The translations under genes and the position numbers were made by a program. A stretch of 64,000 bases of DNA from JACSRF01 sp963695505 (GTDB lineage: Bacteria > Chloroflexota > Anaerolineae > Promineifilales > Promineifilaceae): the NCBI GenBank assembly GCA_963695505.1, contig CAVOGX010000014.1, forward strand, positions 310,001 through 374,000. The letters run 5' to 3'. The number at the start of each line of letters is the position of its first letter. The stretch's first letter is position 1. Positions 1 to 7,861 of this stretch are shown piece by piece. The notes below the pieces were generated by a model. The model saw nothing but the letters and a program-made list of their open reading frames with translations. It did no database searches and was not told where the DNA came from.

Positions 1-300
1 GTACCGCTCCACGTTGAAGCGGTACAGGCGTGGCTCGATTTTGTCCACCACAGCAATGAACAATGTCAATTGCCTGTCAGGAAGCTGGCGGATGAACTGC
101 ACGCGGCTGTGCGGAACGGCCGTTACCCAGCCGTCAAGCCACTCCTGCACAGGGGCAGGTAAATCATTTTCGGCCGTTGCTTTGGCTCCCCAAGGGCCAT
201 TGTGCTCTAGCAAAAACCACACGCCGGCCTGTAAAGCCTGACCATAAAGGGGTTCATTTAATTTCTGCGAAACTTCTGCGCAGTATGGAAAGTCATCCAT
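1..300 (-). CDS. Sucrase/ferredoxin-like family protein (3' part cut by window edge)
   Basis: The reading frame opens at ATG 300 and runs off the left edge, giving 100 residues. The start MDDFPYCAEVSQKLNEPL, followed by LLEHNGPWG, matches the N-terminal region of the sucrase/ferredoxin-like family, whose members carry a C-terminal thioredoxin-like [2Fe-2S] domain; that part lies outside the window. The biochemical role of the family is poorly defined. The start is only 7 bp after the ferrochelatase stop on the same strand, so it is probably the last visible gene of the regulator-PucC-hemH operon. The link to tetrapyrrole metabolism is inferred from position only. Confidence 0.7.
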   Translation of the reverse strand, partial: MDDFPYCAEVSQKLNEPLYGQALQAGVWFLLEHNGPWGAKATAENDLPAPVQEWLDGWVTAVPHSRVQFIRQLPDRQLTLFIAVVDKIEPRLYRFNVERY

Positions 301-307
301 GCCAGCA

Positions 308-1327
308 TTATACCATTTCTGCAGATAACCAACCCTGACAGTGCTCCGTAGCCAGGGCCGTAAATAGATCTACGTGCGCTAGGGAGTCGTTGAGGGCCGG
401 AATGTAGTGAAACTCTTGACCACCGGCTTCGGTAAAATAATACCGGTTCTCTACATTTATCTCCTCCAGGGTCTCCAGGCAGTCGGCGGCAAAACCAGGG
501 CAAAGAATGTCTACTCGGGCGGTACCGTTTGCGCCCTAGCTGTTTCAAAGTCTGGTCGGTGTAGGGCTGCAGCCACGGTTCGGGACCAAAGCGGGACTGA
601 AAGGTTAGCTGCCAGCGATTTTCTGGTAGGCCCAATTCAGCAGAGATGAGTTCGGCCGTATCCTTGCACTGGCATTCATAAGGGTCACCCTTGCGCGTAT
701 AGCGCGCTGGCACGCCATGCATGGAGAAAATTAGCTTGCCATTCCATTAAGCTCCCCCTTTTCAGCCCAATGCGCCCGGATAGAGTCTGCAATAGCCTGC
801 ACGTACAGCGGGTGGCGGCAATATTCATGCACCGTGCGGATTTCTGGCAACCATTCCCATCGCTTAAGCTCATCGAATACCACGTCAAAAATGGTGCCTA
901 CAGTGGTCACCGAATATTGCGGGTACATGGGCAGAATGAGAAAGCGGCGCGATCCGGCATCCTGCAGCGCTTGCAGCCCTTGGCGGATGGAGGGTTGGCC
1001 GTAGCGCATGGCCAGTACAACTTTAACTGGGTTCTCCCACGCCGCTTGCAGCTTTTCTTGCAGCTGTGTGGCAATGCGTTGGGAATAAACCATCAGCGGA
1101 GAGCCTTCCGGGGTCCAAATGGAGGCGTACGCTGCGGCCGACTTCTTGGGCCGCACGTTGAGGATTATGCCGTACAAAATGGGATACCAGAGTAAACGGG
1201 GGTAATCGATCACGCGTTTGTCGGAAAGGAACTCGCGCAAATACGGCCGTAATGCCTGTTTCGTCGGCGCTTGCGGCGTCCCCAGATTAACCAGCAAAAT
1301 TCCCATCGGATCCTTTTCGTAACTCAT
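308..1327 (-). CDS. hemH: Ferrochelatase, reading frame interrupted twice
   Basis: Ferrochelatase inserts iron into a porphyrin in haem synthesis. The start MSYEKDPMGILLVNLGTP is the classic N-terminus. The catalytic segment IFSMHGVPARY, with the metal-binding His, and the later CPGFAADCLETLEEI, with the conserved Glu, are both present but in different frames. Frame changes lie near 735-748 and near 530-538; joining the pieces gives about 340 aa, close to the family length. The gene starts 1 bp after the stop of the upstream transporter and ends 7 bp before the sucrase/ferredoxin-like gene, so it sits inside an operon. All conserved blocks survive, so indel errors in the assembly are more likely than real decay. 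Confidence 0.88.
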
Positions 1328-1328
1328 A

Positions 1329-2750
1329 TCACCTCAAAAAACTGGGGTGCGCCAAGCAAAAGCAGGGCGACACCCCAATCAATTTCAAATGGTGCAGCTC
1401 AGTTTGCCAAATGCACTCAATCTGCGGAAATAACTGCCGGTTTGGGTGTTGAGCATCCGCCGCCTCTTCTTTGACAGCCTGGGAGGTTGTAATATCCAGC
1501 TTGCCAATGGCTACCAGCGCCACCACCAGAAGCAGCGCTTCGATCACAAAAGCGGTGCCATACGCCACCAGGTGGTTCTCATTGGTCAATGCCTGCATGC
1601 CGTCAACCAGTACGCCACCCAGCAAGCTGGCCAGGGCGCGGCCCAGTTGGTGCCCCACACCCCACACGCCCACCATCAGACCGGCCCGTTTCAGGCTGGT
1701 GAACTCCACCGTATAAGCCAGCAGGCTGGCTGCCGTCAGGCCTGTGCCCAATCCCAGGCCGAGTACGAAAAGGCGCAGCAGGTTGGCATTTTGCAGCACG
1801 CCCGCCAAAATGATGCCGGGGAAGAGCAAAATGACGAAGACCAAACCAATGCGGAAGACACGCTTGAGCCCCAGCAGTTTGAGCAAAAAGAGGCCCGAGA
1901 GCAAGATGGACAGCAGGGTGCCTATACCCCAAAACATGGTTAATTGGGTCGTTTGGCCAACATCCAGGCCAAATACCAGGCCACCGTAGGGCTCCAGGAG
2001 CACGTCTTGCATCTGGGTACCCAACAAGGTCAGGGTGACAATAAAGAAGAAGAGGCGCACCATGGGATCATTCCACAACTCCTTGCGGAAGGTGTGACCA
2101 AAACTGGTGGCCTGGGCCTCTTTGGTTGCGCGGCGCACGGCTTCAGTTCGTGGCTCCTGCTTCACGGCCGCCAAAATGGAGAATACGGCTGCCAATACAC
2201 CAATGACCACAACAACGGCCGTTAACCGTGCAGAACTATAAGGCTGCAGCGCTTGCCCCACAATGCCCGCACCGGCAATTAATCCCACCATTTTCACGAC
2301 TTCGTACAGATTCGCCGCCCGCGAACGGGGTGCGCCAGGGGCAAACTTGTCGGCAATGAGAGCCTGAAAAGTATTATTGGCCAGGTTCTTGCCTACACCA
2401 TACACAATCAAAGCCACCAGCGTTGCCGCAGCCCCCACACTGACCAGGCTGGTGGTGTTTAGCACCAGCACAACAGAAAGCGCCGCGCCCAGGCCCGACA
2501 AAATCGCCCCCAGCATAATGTATGGTTCCCGGCGCAAGCCGGCCACCGGCAGCGTGTCGGACAAATGCCCCAGCCAGATGCGAATGGGGGCAACCAGCAG
2601 CGGTACGGCTAAAAACAGGCCCGCCAGCGTTTCTGGTAAACCTAACTCGACAACCATAACCCGATTGATGACACTGCCTGCTAAAATACTGATCAGCGTC
2701 AGGCTAAGCGGCGCACCCGCTAAGCGAATTAAATCAAAAGCCTTTTTCAT
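1329..2750 (-). CDS. PucC-family (BCD) MFS transporter
   Basis: A 473-aa, roughly 12-helix membrane protein. The N-terminal region with VELGLPETLAGLFLAVPLL and APIRIWLGHLSDTLP, followed by RREPYIMLGA, is characteristic of the PucC/LhaA branch of the major facilitator superfamily. Members in phototrophs help deliver bacteriochlorophyll or assemble light-harvesting complexes. No other photosynthesis gene is visible here, and the next gene is ferrochelatase, so a role in moving a tetrapyrrole is a reasonable inference, not shown. I chose ATG 2750 (MKKAFDLIRLAG) because AAGGA lies about 10 bp upstream; longer versions add an unlikely N-tail. The last 40 residues look unlike the family and could reflect a late frame error. 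Confidence 0.8.
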   Translation of the reverse strand: MKKAFDLIRLAGAPLSLTLISILAGSVINRVMVVELGLPETLAGLFLAVPLLVAPIRIWLGHLSDTLPVAGLRREPYIMLGAILSGLGAALSVVLVLNTTSLVSVGAAATLVALIVYGVGKNLANNTFQALIADKFAPGAPRSRAANLYEVVKMVGLIAGAGIVGQALQPYSSARLTAVVVVIGVLAAVFSILAAVKQEPRTEAVRRATKEAQATSFGHTFRKELWNDPMVRLFFFIVTLTLLGTQMQDVLLEPYGGLVFGLDVGQTTQLTMFWGIGTLLSILLSGLFLLKLLGLKRVFRIGLVFVILLFPGIILAGVLQNANLLRLFVLGLGLGTGLTAASLLAYTVEFTSLKRAGLMVGVWGVGHQLGRALASLLGGVLVDGMQALTNENHLVAYGTAFVIEALLLVVALVAIGKLDITTSQAVKEEAADAQHPNRQLFPQIECIWQTELHHLKLIGVSPCFCLAHPSFLR

Positions 2751-2875
2751 AATTTCTCTGTCCTTTTTGTCATTGCTCTTGCAATGCAGCGCGGGACGCT
2801 CACAAAAGCCGGTTATTTGCCTTGCGCCTCGCGCCACACTTCCTTCGTTTCTCTCTTCCCAGCGCAGATCAGCCC

Positions 2876-3544
2876 TTACTCTAAAAGCAGGTTCTGCCCG
2901 GCATCTACGTTTTCATCTTTAATGGCGGCGTATATCTCGGCAATGGCCAGGTGTACAGCGTTAAGCACGTGGTTAATGCGACGCATCAACCGCAGGTTGT
3001 CTTGCTGGCGCACGCCTGCCGTATCCGGTAGCTGGAGTGCTACCTCAATGAGCTCATCACGGAAAAATATGGAGGCAGCTAAAGCATCGGTCAAAGCCAT
3101 GCCAATCGCCTGATTGATACGGCCGTACTCATGACCAATGGCTTGCGCCTCAGCCAATAATCCCCCATTTTCATCTTCACTGGATATGTACTGCAGCGTC
3201 AGGCCCATTAGCCGCCTGCCTAACTGGCGATGCTGATCCCGGTGATCGGCATCCATCGTTTCCATCCATGGCTTGTGACGCTGGGTTTCAATTCCTTGGC
3301 GCGTGCGCGTCATGGCCTGCTCTGCCCAGGCCTGGACCATAGGCATGGGTTGCTGCGCTCGCCTTTGCTCCTGCAAAAAACGGTCAATGTCATTTTGCGA
3401 AAACCGCCTGTGGCCACCCGGCGTCAGCATGTAAGGGATGGAACCATTATCTGCCCAACGCCGCAGCGTTCCCGGATGCACATTTAGCAATGCGGCTGCG
3501 TCTTTTAATGAAAGCCAGTTCCCGGTAATCGTTTCGTTAGCCAT
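2876..3544 (-). CDS. Excisionase/MerR-type HTH regulator with helical C-terminal domain
   Basis: 222 aa from ATG 3544, preceded by AAGGG. Residues about 10-60 (LSLKDAAALLNVHPGTLRRW, then GGHRRFSQNDIDRFL) form a MerR/excisionase-type winged helix, as in the DNA-binding domain of B12-dependent CarH/LitR regulators. The C-terminal 150 residues are helical and rich in charged and His residues. I do not see a B12-binding motif, so it is not a plain CarH. It is the first gene of the operon with the PucC-like transporter and hemH, and a 10-bp-phased repeat array lies upstream of it. An autoregulated, possibly redox-, haem- or light-responsive regulator is an inference. Confidence 0.72.
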   Translation of the reverse strand: MANETITGNWLSLKDAAALLNVHPGTLRRWADNGSIPYMLTPGGHRRFSQNDIDRFLQEQRRAQQPMPMVQAWAEQAMTRTRQGIETQRHKPWMETMDADHRDQHRQLGRRLMGLTLQYISSEDENGGLLAEAQAIGHEYGRINQAIGMALTDALAASIFFRDELIEVALQLPDTAGVRQQDNLRLMRRINHVLNAVHLAIAEIYAAIKDENVDAGQNLLLE

Positions 3545-3589
3545 AAAAGCCCTTAATATGGTTTGCAGGCAAGTCAAATAGTGCCGTCT

Positions 3590-3636
3590 GAGGAAATGGT
3601 ATGCTCATCAGTGGTGATGAACATACCAGAATCCTC
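3590..3636. promoter_or_regulatory. Long interrupted stem-loop in the leader of the regulator-hemH operon
   Basis: Three stacked inverted segments are readable: GAGGA/TCCTC outside, TGGTATG/CATACCA in the middle and TCATCA/TGATGA around a GTGG loop, separated by small internal mismatches. It lies 46 bp upstream of the regulator start, so it could be a 5'-UTR structure or a protein-binding inverted repeat. There is no T-tract on either side typical of a terminator. Confidence 0.55.
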
Positions 3637-3730
3637 AAACGTCAAAGCAAGGAGGGTAACCTGAAAATTGCGTTTGGTTGCGAGCCTGATGGCGGCTCAA
3701 ATGAAGTAAAAAGGGTTCCTATCGATTTGA

Positions 3731-3770
3731 AATAATTCTATACAAACCTATACAACTCTAAATAATTCTA
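3731..3770. promoter_or_regulatory. Four tandem 10-bp repeats, candidate operator array
   Basis: Four consecutive decamers, aataattcta, tacaaaccta, tacaactcta and aataattcta, all end in CTA and share the pattern WAYAANYCTA, with CTA at 3738, 3748, 3758 and 3768. The one-helical-turn phasing would put identical contacts on one DNA face, as in operators of oligomeric MerR/CarH-like regulators. The array lies 187 bp upstream of the HTH regulator gene. Confidence 0.6.
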
Positions 3771-3809
3771 CGCATTCCCTAACAGATGGCAAACTTTTTT
3801 TTCAATGCA

Positions 3810-3844
3810 TGACATTTGTCACAGAATTTTATGTGACATGTCAC
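3810..3844. promoter_or_regulatory. Two adjacent TGACA/TGTCA palindromes
   Basis: TGACA-TT-TGTCA (3810-3821) and the perfect 12-bp palindrome GTGACATGTCAC (3833-3844) lie 24 bp apart. The inner halves also form TGTCACA-N8-TGTGACA. The spacing and symmetry fit binding sites for one dimeric regulator. They sit between the stop of the NicO fusion gene and the decamer array. Confidence 0.5.
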
Positions 3845-3865
3845 GGTTGGTAAGTATCCTGTCAA

Positions 3866-6535
3866 TTAACGGGGGCTATACAACCAGGCGGGTTGGCTGC
3901 CTGGGTTCACAATTTCGCTGGACTCGCCGTTGATGAGGTCAACCAGCCATACGGCAGGTTTGGCCAGGGGCGTGTCCAAATCGTAGCGGTGGTAGAGGAG
4001 GAAACGGCCGTCGGGCGACCAGGTTATATTCTGATGTAAGGTATTCGCCGAGTCCGTCACCGGGCGGGCATTCTGGCCATCCGCATCCATCACCCACACC
4101 TGGTTGCCCCGCTCTGGCTGCCCGTTGCTAAAAACCCGGCGCACAAAAGCCACCTGCTCCCCGTCAGGCGACCAGGCTGGCCAACTGTCGCTGACGTCTA
4201 GTTCCTGGCTGATATCTGTCAACACGGCATCCCCCACGTCAAAGCGCAGCAGGTGCGTCAGGGCCTGGGAGCCTTCGCGAAGGGTCTCGCGGTTCACGTC
4301 GGTCAGCAAAACCGCCTGCCCGCTGGGCGACCAGACAACCGACATGCTGGTTATGGTGGGAAACTCGTGGACGCGTCCATCAGCCAGGTTGTAAAGCTGG
4401 ATTTTTGTGGGCATGGCCGGGGCGATGTAGCTGAGCCATTGGCCATCAGGAGACCAGGCGGGGCTGAATCCGGGTAGGCTGGTATCCTGAAAAACCGGCG
4501 CCGTTTCCCCAGTGGTCAGGTCTAGCCACCATAGCGTTGTGGTACCGGCGACGTTTTCCGGTGAAATGTCAAGCTGTTCGTAAACGATACGGGAACCGTC
4601 TGGAGCAAAAGTGGCGTTGCGGCAGGCGATCATTGGGCATTCCAGCAGCCGTTGGTGACGGCCGTTTTCATCCATCAACCATAAATCGCTGCCGCGGTCG
4701 GCGCGCAGGGCAGCGTACACAACGCGCTGCCTGTCAGGGGAAAGCGTGTAATTCCAAATTCCGTAAGGGGTCTGCGTGAGCATAATGGGCGCACCGCCGG
4801 CAGCCGGCACGCTGAAAAGCTGGTACATGCCCTGGTCGTCGAGCACCACATAGAGGACGCGGGCAGTTTGCAATGAAAAGGCGGAGATGGGCTTGCTGGC
4901 TTTGGGTTGGGTAAGGGACAGCGGCGTGGAAACGGCCGTTTCCACGTCTGCCTGGGCCAGATACCCTGCGCCGCGCGCCGCATTCCAGGTCAGCACCAAA
5001 CCCAAGCCCAGTACCACCAGGGCGCTGGCCACGGAGATGGCCGGTGCGTAGCGTTCCACCTGCCCAAAACGGGCAAAAAGCCGCCGACTTTGCACCATGG
5101 CCAGACCAATGGCAATGAGCACGGCCGCCAGCCCCAGGCTGAAGCTCACAATCAGGGACAGTCCCAAAGTAATGCGGTTCAGCGCCACTGCCACCAATAA
5201 AATGGCGATGGCGTCCGGACAGGGTACCAACCCACCGCTGACGCCTAAACCAATCAACGAACGCCAGCGCACCATTCCTGCGCCAGAATCGGCCGTCAAC
5301 ACCTCGTCATACACCCGCGTGGGGATGTCAGCGCCGATGGCAATGCGTTTGCGTGAACCGTTTTCCGTATCCTGTAATCCGCCAGCGGAGAAGGGTTCGA
5401 CATTCCCGGATAAAGGTGCACGAGAAAGCTGATTCGCTTCCGCCACCACCGCCGCTTTTTCCCGGATGCGTTTTTGCTGCACGCCGCGCCAGCCGCGCCA
5501 GCGCTGCCACAACAAACCGATGCCCATAGCCATGATGAGCAAGCCGGAGGCCATCTCCAAAATGGGGAATAGGTCGGTGGGCACCAAAAAACGGGAAGCT
5601 ACCAGGGTCAGCGTGCCAATAGCCAGCACGGATCCGGTATGGGTCAGGGTAACTACGCCTCCCAAGGCAGCGGCATGTTTGGGCGTACCCCGCGACCCCA
5701 CCAGGTAAGCGGCTACCAACGCTTTGCCGTGGCCTGGGGTCAGGCCATGCATAGCCCCCAGCACCAGGGAAATGCCCAAAGCTGTCAGTAAGAAAATAGG
5801 CGTCAGTTCTTCGTTGCGCACCAGGGCGGTGAGCCTTGCGTACGGGCGGGTGTCTTCGGGCTGTGCCGGTGCAGGCGCAACAGCGCTAACGCTATCGCCT
5901 GAGGCGGCTGGCGCAGATGGAGCCGCTGCACCGCTGGCAGCCAGGGCCGGGGTGCCGCTGTCCCAGTAGCGTAACGGCGCAGCCTCGCTGTCGGGAAAAA
6001 CCATGGTGAATATGAGACGGCCGTTTTCTTGCTGCGGCCGTTCAAAAGTCATGTCCTCTTCGCCATACACGTAAAACCAGTTGATGCTTAAAGATTCGGC
6101 ATAGGGGTTGTAGAGCAGCAAGTCAGTGGGGCCAGCATCCACAAAAGAGGTGGTCAAACTGGCGGTGATGACGGCGTCCCCCAATTCGAAAGCGGTGAGG
6201 TCGGTTGGCCAGGAAACGGCCGTTACCTCCCAACTAAGGTCCGTGTCTCCCAGCGTGCTCTCCCAAGCGGCCAGTAAGGGGTCCAACCACGCCTCAGCCT
6301 CGGCAGCATCCACTTCATCGTTGCCATCTGTATCGGCCTCGTACCAGGTGGAAGCGGCCAGCAGCGGCCCTGGTGATAGCGTGTAGGTTAATTCGGCTCC
6401 AGCGGGCGTCACGCGCAAAGTGTAAGTTTGCGTGTACATGTCTGCCGGATGCGCCGCTGCCGGTTGGGGTTGGAGCGCAATTAGCAGCCCCAAGAGCATC
6501 AAAGCTATCACCCATTTGGTACGTCTTCCTCGCAT
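3866..6535 (-). CDS. NicO-type metal transporter fused to a TolB-like propeller
   Basis: 889 aa, a rare multi-domain fusion. In order: signal peptide (about 1-28), a beta-rich extracellular domain with an EF-hand-like loop DTDGNDEVDAAE near residue 70, then a NicO/RcnA-type membrane region (about 245-540) with HGLTPGHGKALVAAYLVG and later SGGLVPCPDAIAILL, which are metal-transport signatures. Last comes a C-terminal six-blade PD40 propeller (about 570-889) with repeated W/LSPDG motifs such as WSPDGQWLSYI and WSPDGEQVAFV. NicO proteins move Ni2+ or Co2+. The propeller may sense or bind a ligand outside the cell. It is a single uninterrupted frame, so the fusion is not an assembly join. Downstream is the leader of the hemH operon. 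Confidence 0.82.
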   Translation of the reverse strand: MRGRRTKWVIALMLLGLLIALQPQPAAAHPADMYTQTYTLRVTPAGAELTYTLSPGPLLAASTWYEADTDGNDEVDAAEAEAWLDPLLAAWESTLGDTDLSWEVTAVSWPTDLTAFELGDAVITASLTTSFVDAGPTDLLLYNPYAESLSINWFYVYGEEDMTFERPQQENGRLIFTMVFPDSEAAPLRYWDSGTPALAASGAAAPSAPAASGDSVSAVAPAPAQPEDTRPYARLTALVRNEELTPIFLLTALGISLVLGAMHGLTPGHGKALVAAYLVGSRGTPKHAAALGGVVTLTHTGSVLAIGTLTLVASRFLVPTDLFPILEMASGLLIMAMGIGLLWQRWRGWRGVQQKRIREKAAVVAEANQLSRAPLSGNVEPFSAGGLQDTENGSRKRIAIGADIPTRVYDEVLTADSGAGMVRWRSLIGLGVSGGLVPCPDAIAILLVAVALNRITLGLSLIVSFSLGLAAVLIAIGLAMVQSRRLFARFGQVERYAPAISVASALVVLGLGLVLTWNAARGAGYLAQADVETAVSTPLSLTQPKASKPISAFSLQTARVLYVVLDDQGMYQLFSVPAAGGAPIMLTQTPYGIWNYTLSPDRQRVVYAALRADRGSDLWLMDENGRHQRLLECPMIACRNATFAPDGSRIVYEQLDISPENVAGTTTLWWLDLTTGETAPVFQDTSLPGFSPAWSPDGQWLSYIAPAMPTKIQLYNLADGRVHEFPTITSMSVVWSPSGQAVLLTDVNRETLREGSQALTHLLRFDVGDAVLTDISQELDVSDSWPAWSPDGEQVAFVRRVFSNGQPERGNQVWVMDADGQNARPVTDSANTLHQNITWSPDGRFLLYHRYDLDTPLAKPAVWLVDLINGESSEIVNPGSQPAWLYSPR

Positions 6536-6683
6536 GGGCTAAATTTTAGCGAATTCTGGAAGAAGCGCGAAGGGAAACGGCCGTTTCTCACCCCCTTGTG
6601 AAAAATTCCACAACTTTTTCCTTACCACAACGTATTGAATAGCACTCCATCAGGGAGCTAAATCTGTGTTTTGGAGGTAAAAA

Positions 6684-7793
6684 ATGAAAGGAAAATGGGT
6701 TGATATCTTTTGGGGAATCGTCCTCATCCTGCTAGGAGGACTCTTCTTAACGCGTAACCTCGGTTACATTCCTGATCTCTCGCCAATTCTCTGGTCGTTG
6801 GTGTTTGCAGGCACCAGCGTCGTCTTTTTTGTCAGCTACATCGCCAAAGGTAAGGAGCAGTGGGGCTGGCTGTTCCCCGCATTGCTCAGCGGCTCCATTG
6901 CCGTCATTATCTGGCTGGCAGAAGCAGGGCGCGACGGGGCTTTTATGGGCACCTTGGTGTTGTGGAGTTGTGCCATACCCTTCTTTATAGCTTTTGCCCT
7001 GGATCGCCAAAAGAATTGGTGGGGTCTTATTCCGGGTTGGGTTATGGGTATGATTGGCGCGGTGGTGCTTTTCGCCGATACCGTTCGCGGAGAATGGATT
7101 GGGGCATTGATTATGTTTGGTATTGCCCTCCCCTTCTTCATCGTGTATCTGGCCAACCGCCAACATTGGTGGGCGCTCATTCCAGCCTACGTACTTTCCG
7201 TCCTGGGGGTCATCATCCTCGCCAGCACATCTACCAGTGGTGAATGGATTGGGGCATTCTTCATGTTTGCGATTGCCCTGCCTTTTTATGTGGTTTACTT
7301 ACGAAACAAGGAATTCAAATGGGCGCTCATTCCAGCTTTTGTCCTTACAGCATTGGGCATAGTGGCGGGCATTAGCAGCGCTGTGCAAGGGGAATTTGTA
7401 GGCGCATTCTTCATGTTTGCTATGGCCTTGCTTTTCGCCATCATTTATTGGCGACAGAAGGAAAATTGGTGGGCGCAAATACCTGCAGGCATTTTTTCCA
7501 GCATCGGCGTGGTTGTTCTTTTAGGAAGCTGGCTAAATCCGGAATCGCGGCTAGAAGAGTTTTTAGGAGTCCTGCTGTTCTTGGGCATTGCGGCAACCTT
7601 TGGCATTTTGTGGCTGCAGCGCGGCCGTTACCCTGTGGAATGGGCTAAATATCCTGCCGTGGGCTTTACGATTGGCTCCCTGTTGGTGCTGGTGCTGGGT
7701 AGAAACCCCGAAATCATCAGCGCCGTAGCCTTGATCGTTATTGGCGTCTGGCTGCTTTTTGAAAATCGGCGACAGCCGAAGCTAAAAGGGTAA
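6684..7793 (+). CDS. Membrane protein built from about five 50-aa two-helix repeats
   Basis: 369 aa with a strong GGAGG site 7 bp before ATG. The N-terminus (DIFWGIVLILLGGLFLTRN, then PILWSL) resembles the small LiaI/LiaF-type transmembrane module. After that the unit 'WWxxIPA ... GxWIGAxxMFxIALPFxxVYLxNR' recurs about five times (near residues 55, 107, 157, 207 and 257), each with two helices. The regularity points to internal tandem duplication. No catalytic motif is visible. It is monocistronic, followed by a strong terminator. Function unknown; an envelope-stress role would be guesswork. Confidence 0.65.
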   Translation: MKGKWVDIFWGIVLILLGGLFLTRNLGYIPDLSPILWSLVFAGTSVVFFVSYIAKGKEQWGWLFPALLSGSIAVIIWLAEAGRDGAFMGTLVLWSCAIPFFIAFALDRQKNWWGLIPGWVMGMIGAVVLFADTVRGEWIGALIMFGIALPFFIVYLANRQHWWALIPAYVLSVLGVIILASTSTSGEWIGAFFMFAIALPFYVVYLRNKEFKWALIPAFVLTALGIVAGISSAVQGEFVGAFFMFAMALLFAIIYWRQKENWWAQIPAGIFSSIGVVVLLGSWLNPESRLEEFLGVLLFLGIAATFGILWLQRGRYPVEWAKYPAVGFTIGSLLVLVLGRNPEIISAVALIVIGVWLLFENRRQPKLKG

Positions 7794-7814
7794 TCAACAC
7801 TCGGCCCCACAAAA

Positions 7815-7848
7815 AACAACCTGCTCGATGATGGCAGGTTGTTTTTTT
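7815..7848. terminator. Bidirectional rho-independent terminator
   Basis: The ten-bp stem AACAACCTGC / GCAGGTTGTT around TCGATGATG is flanked by an A-run on the left and a T-run on the right. It serves both convergent genes, the repeat membrane protein (+) and degV (-). Confidence 0.9.
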
Positions 7849-7861
7849 ATTTCCTGATGGT

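Noticed and set aside
407..649. An 80-codon plus-strand frame inside hemH
   Set aside because: It is antisense to the conserved ferrochelatase C-terminal region and has no ribosome site.
1..3544. Part of a photosynthesis gene cluster
   Set aside because: Only a PucC-like transporter and ferrochelatase are present; no bch, puf or crt genes are seen in 64 kb.
3731..3770. A short CRISPR array
   Set aside because: Units are only 10 bp with no spacers, and there are no cas genes in the window.
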